From Minisyncoccota bacterium (lineage in GTDB: Bacteria > Patescibacteriota > Minisyncoccia > Phycocordibacterales > UBA12079), in contig JAGMBS010000010.1 in NCBI GenBank assembly GCA_023129575.1, forward strand, positions 1 to 36,599: DNA of 36,599 bases, written 5' to 3'. How positions within the stretch are numbered: position 1 is the first letter of the stretch; each line of letters starts with the position of its first letter. Below the pieces are notes generated by a model. The model saw nothing but the letters and a program-made list of their open reading frames with translations, was not told the DNA's origin and did not search any database. Shown here one piece after another: positions 35,088 to 36,599 of the stretch. A program made the position numbers and the translations under genes.

Positions 35088-36599
35088 ATGAGTATATTTC
35101 AACTTAAGAAATCTGCAACGGCGAAAGTCGCTTCAGTTTTCGTAGGTGGCGCGATGGCTCTTAGTTTGTGTTTAGGTGTCGGAGTTGTTCCGGCTCAAGC
35201 GCAAACTATAGAAGAACTTACAGCGCAAATTAATAGTTTGCTTGTGACGATTGCGGCTTTGCAAGCGCAATTGGCAACACTGTCGGGAACTCCGGCGGCA
35301 ACAGTATCCTACTCTTTCACTAAGAACCTTTCCAAAGGGGGCAGCGGAGCGGATGTTTTGAATCTGCAAAAGGTTCTTAATATGAGCGCGGACACGCAAG
35401 TGGCTGCGACAGGAGTCGGTTCAACCGGAAACGAAACGGAGTATTTTGGTTCGTTGACCAAGGCGGCTGTCATCAAATATCAGAACAAGTATATGTCTGA
35501 AATTTTGACGCCGGTCGGTTTGACGGCGGGCACGGGTTATGTTGGTCCATCCACGCGAGCTAAATTGAATACAATGACAACTCCTGTTACTCCGGTCACA
35601 CCAGTTACACCGGTTACGCCAGTGGTAACGCCTGTTGGAACGGGCTTGACAGTCACGGCGGGAGTTCAACCCACGGCAACCTTGGCGCCGTATCTTGCGG
35701 CGAGAGTGCCTTTCACAAAGGTTGTTTTGACGGCCAGCGCGGACGGAGACATTGTTGTTAATTCCCTAAAAGTAGAAAAAGCCGGCTTGGTTCAAGATGC
35801 CGCTTTTGTCGGAGTTATTCTTTTGGATGAAGATGGAACGCAGCTTGGCATCGCCAAGACATTGAATTCACTTCACCAAGCAACAATTGGCGATGTCTTC
35901 ACGGTTAAAGCCGGAACATCCAAGACGGTTACAATTGCCGGCAATATGCATGCAACTATGACTAATTACACCGGTGAAGTGGGCGGAATATCCGTTATTG
36001 CGGTGAATACGTCAGCGACGGTGAACGGTTCTTTCCCAATTATGGGAACTCACCACACAATGAACAACACTCTTACAATCGGAACAGTTGATGCCGCTCG
36101 GGGGGTTAACGACCCGAACGCTTCGGCGACAAAAGAAGTTGGTGTAACCGACTACACCTTTGCCGCTGTCAAGATAACGGCCGGTTCAGCTGAAAAAGTT
36201 AGAATTCATTCTTTGCGATGGAATCAATCAGGTTCAGTGGGTTCTTCAGACCTTGAAAATCTCAAGACCTATGTTGACGGAACGGCTTATGATTTGACAG
36301 TATCTTCCGACGGCAAATATTACACGGCCAATTTTGGCGATGGGATTGTAATTGATAAAGGTCTTTCCAAAGAGATCTCAATTAAAGGTGATATTGTGAG
36401 CGGTTCAGGCCGAACAGTTGTCTTTGACATTTACAAAGATACCGACCTTCATGTGACCGGCGAAACTTACGGCTATGGAATCACGCCGGCGGAATCAGGC
36501 GCAGCGGATGCGGCAACGGCGACATCGCAATTCACGACTGGGACACCTTGGTATGACAACGCTCATGTAACAGTTTCAGATGGTTCTATAACTGTTTCA
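35088..36599 (+). CDS. Surface/S-layer-like protein with peptidoglycan-binding-like domain (partial, runs off the window)
   Basis: MSIFQLKKSATAKVASVFVGGAMALSLCLGVGVVPAQAQTIEEL...GSGADVLNLQKVLN...YFGSLTKAAVIKYQNKY...GYVGPSTRAKLN...TPVTPVTPVTPV; open to the last base. Confidence 0.85.
   Translation, partial: MSIFQLKKSATAKVASVFVGGAMALSLCLGVGVVPAQAQTIEELTAQINSLLVTIAALQAQLATLSGTPAATVSYSFTKNLSKGGSGADVLNLQKVLNMSADTQVAATGVGSTGNETEYFGSLTKAAVIKYQNKYMSEILTPVGLTAGTGYVGPSTRAKLNTMTTPVTPVTPVTPVTPVVTPVGTGLTVTAGVQPTATLAPYLAARVPFTKVVLTASADGDIVVNSLKVEKAGLVQDAAFVGVILLDEDGTQLGIAKTLNSLHQATIGDVFTVKAGTSKTVTIAGNMHATMTNYTGEVGGISVIAVNTSATVNGSFPIMGTHHTMNNTLTIGTVDAARGVNDPNASATKEVGVTDYTFAAVKITAGSAEKVRIHSLRWNQSGSVGSSDLENLKTYVDGTAYDLTVSSDGKYYTANFGDGIVIDKGLSKEISIKGDIVSGSGRTVVFDIYKDTDLHVTGETYGYGITPAESGAADAATATSQFTTGTPWYDNAHVTVSDGSITVS

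Noticed and set aside
1-36599. Alternative genetic code (UGA recoding as in some CPR)
   Set aside because: Core ORFs read through cleanly with UGA as stop, and the 17162 gene ends in TGA.
1-36599. CRISPR array, rRNA or tRNA genes
   Set aside because: No regularly spaced repeats with unique spacers seen, and no recognisable tRNA/rRNA signatures; a tRNAscan/Infernal run would be decisive.

Overview
The 36.6 kb window looks like a Candidate Phyla Radiation (Patescibacteria/Parcubacteria-like) genome. This is inferred from gene content, AT-rich coding style and LPAGRQ-type palindromes; no search was run. Core genes: tmk, a tandem ThyX-like protein, ileS, recO, glyS, an M16 peptidase, an AI-2E family permease, metG, tatD, rpsF-ssb-rpsR, recA, ftsK, and several exported/surface proteins. 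The last surface protein (35088 to the window end) is absent from the ORF track because it runs off the edge. An accessory island (~10.2-19.0 kb) sits between glyS and the M16 peptidase and is bounded by near-identical 21-bp inverted sequences. It holds an AlbA/schlafen-type ATPase, a four-gene winged-helix/DUF4145-like operon, a methyltransferase-Mrr nuclease fusion, a BRO/DinD-like protein, a Fic-like protein lacking the motif histidine, and two unlisted relics of other R-M enzymes (type ISP C-terminus; frameshifted EcoRI-type methylase N-terminus). Main findings: (1) a family of short palindromic elements that occurs both between genes and in frame inside genes, with ileS carrying at least five and one 53-nt element shared 52/53 between ileS and metG; (2) a complete-looking histidine-phosphatase domain inserted inside IleRS; (3) helically phased AAAGGACA repeats over the promoter of a wHTH gene that is flanked by direct repeats; (4) a recurrent -10 box placed exactly 7 nt before start codons, suggesting leaderless transcription, contrasted with a ~360-nt hairpin-rich leader on a surface-protein gene. 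All family calls are from reading motifs, not searches.
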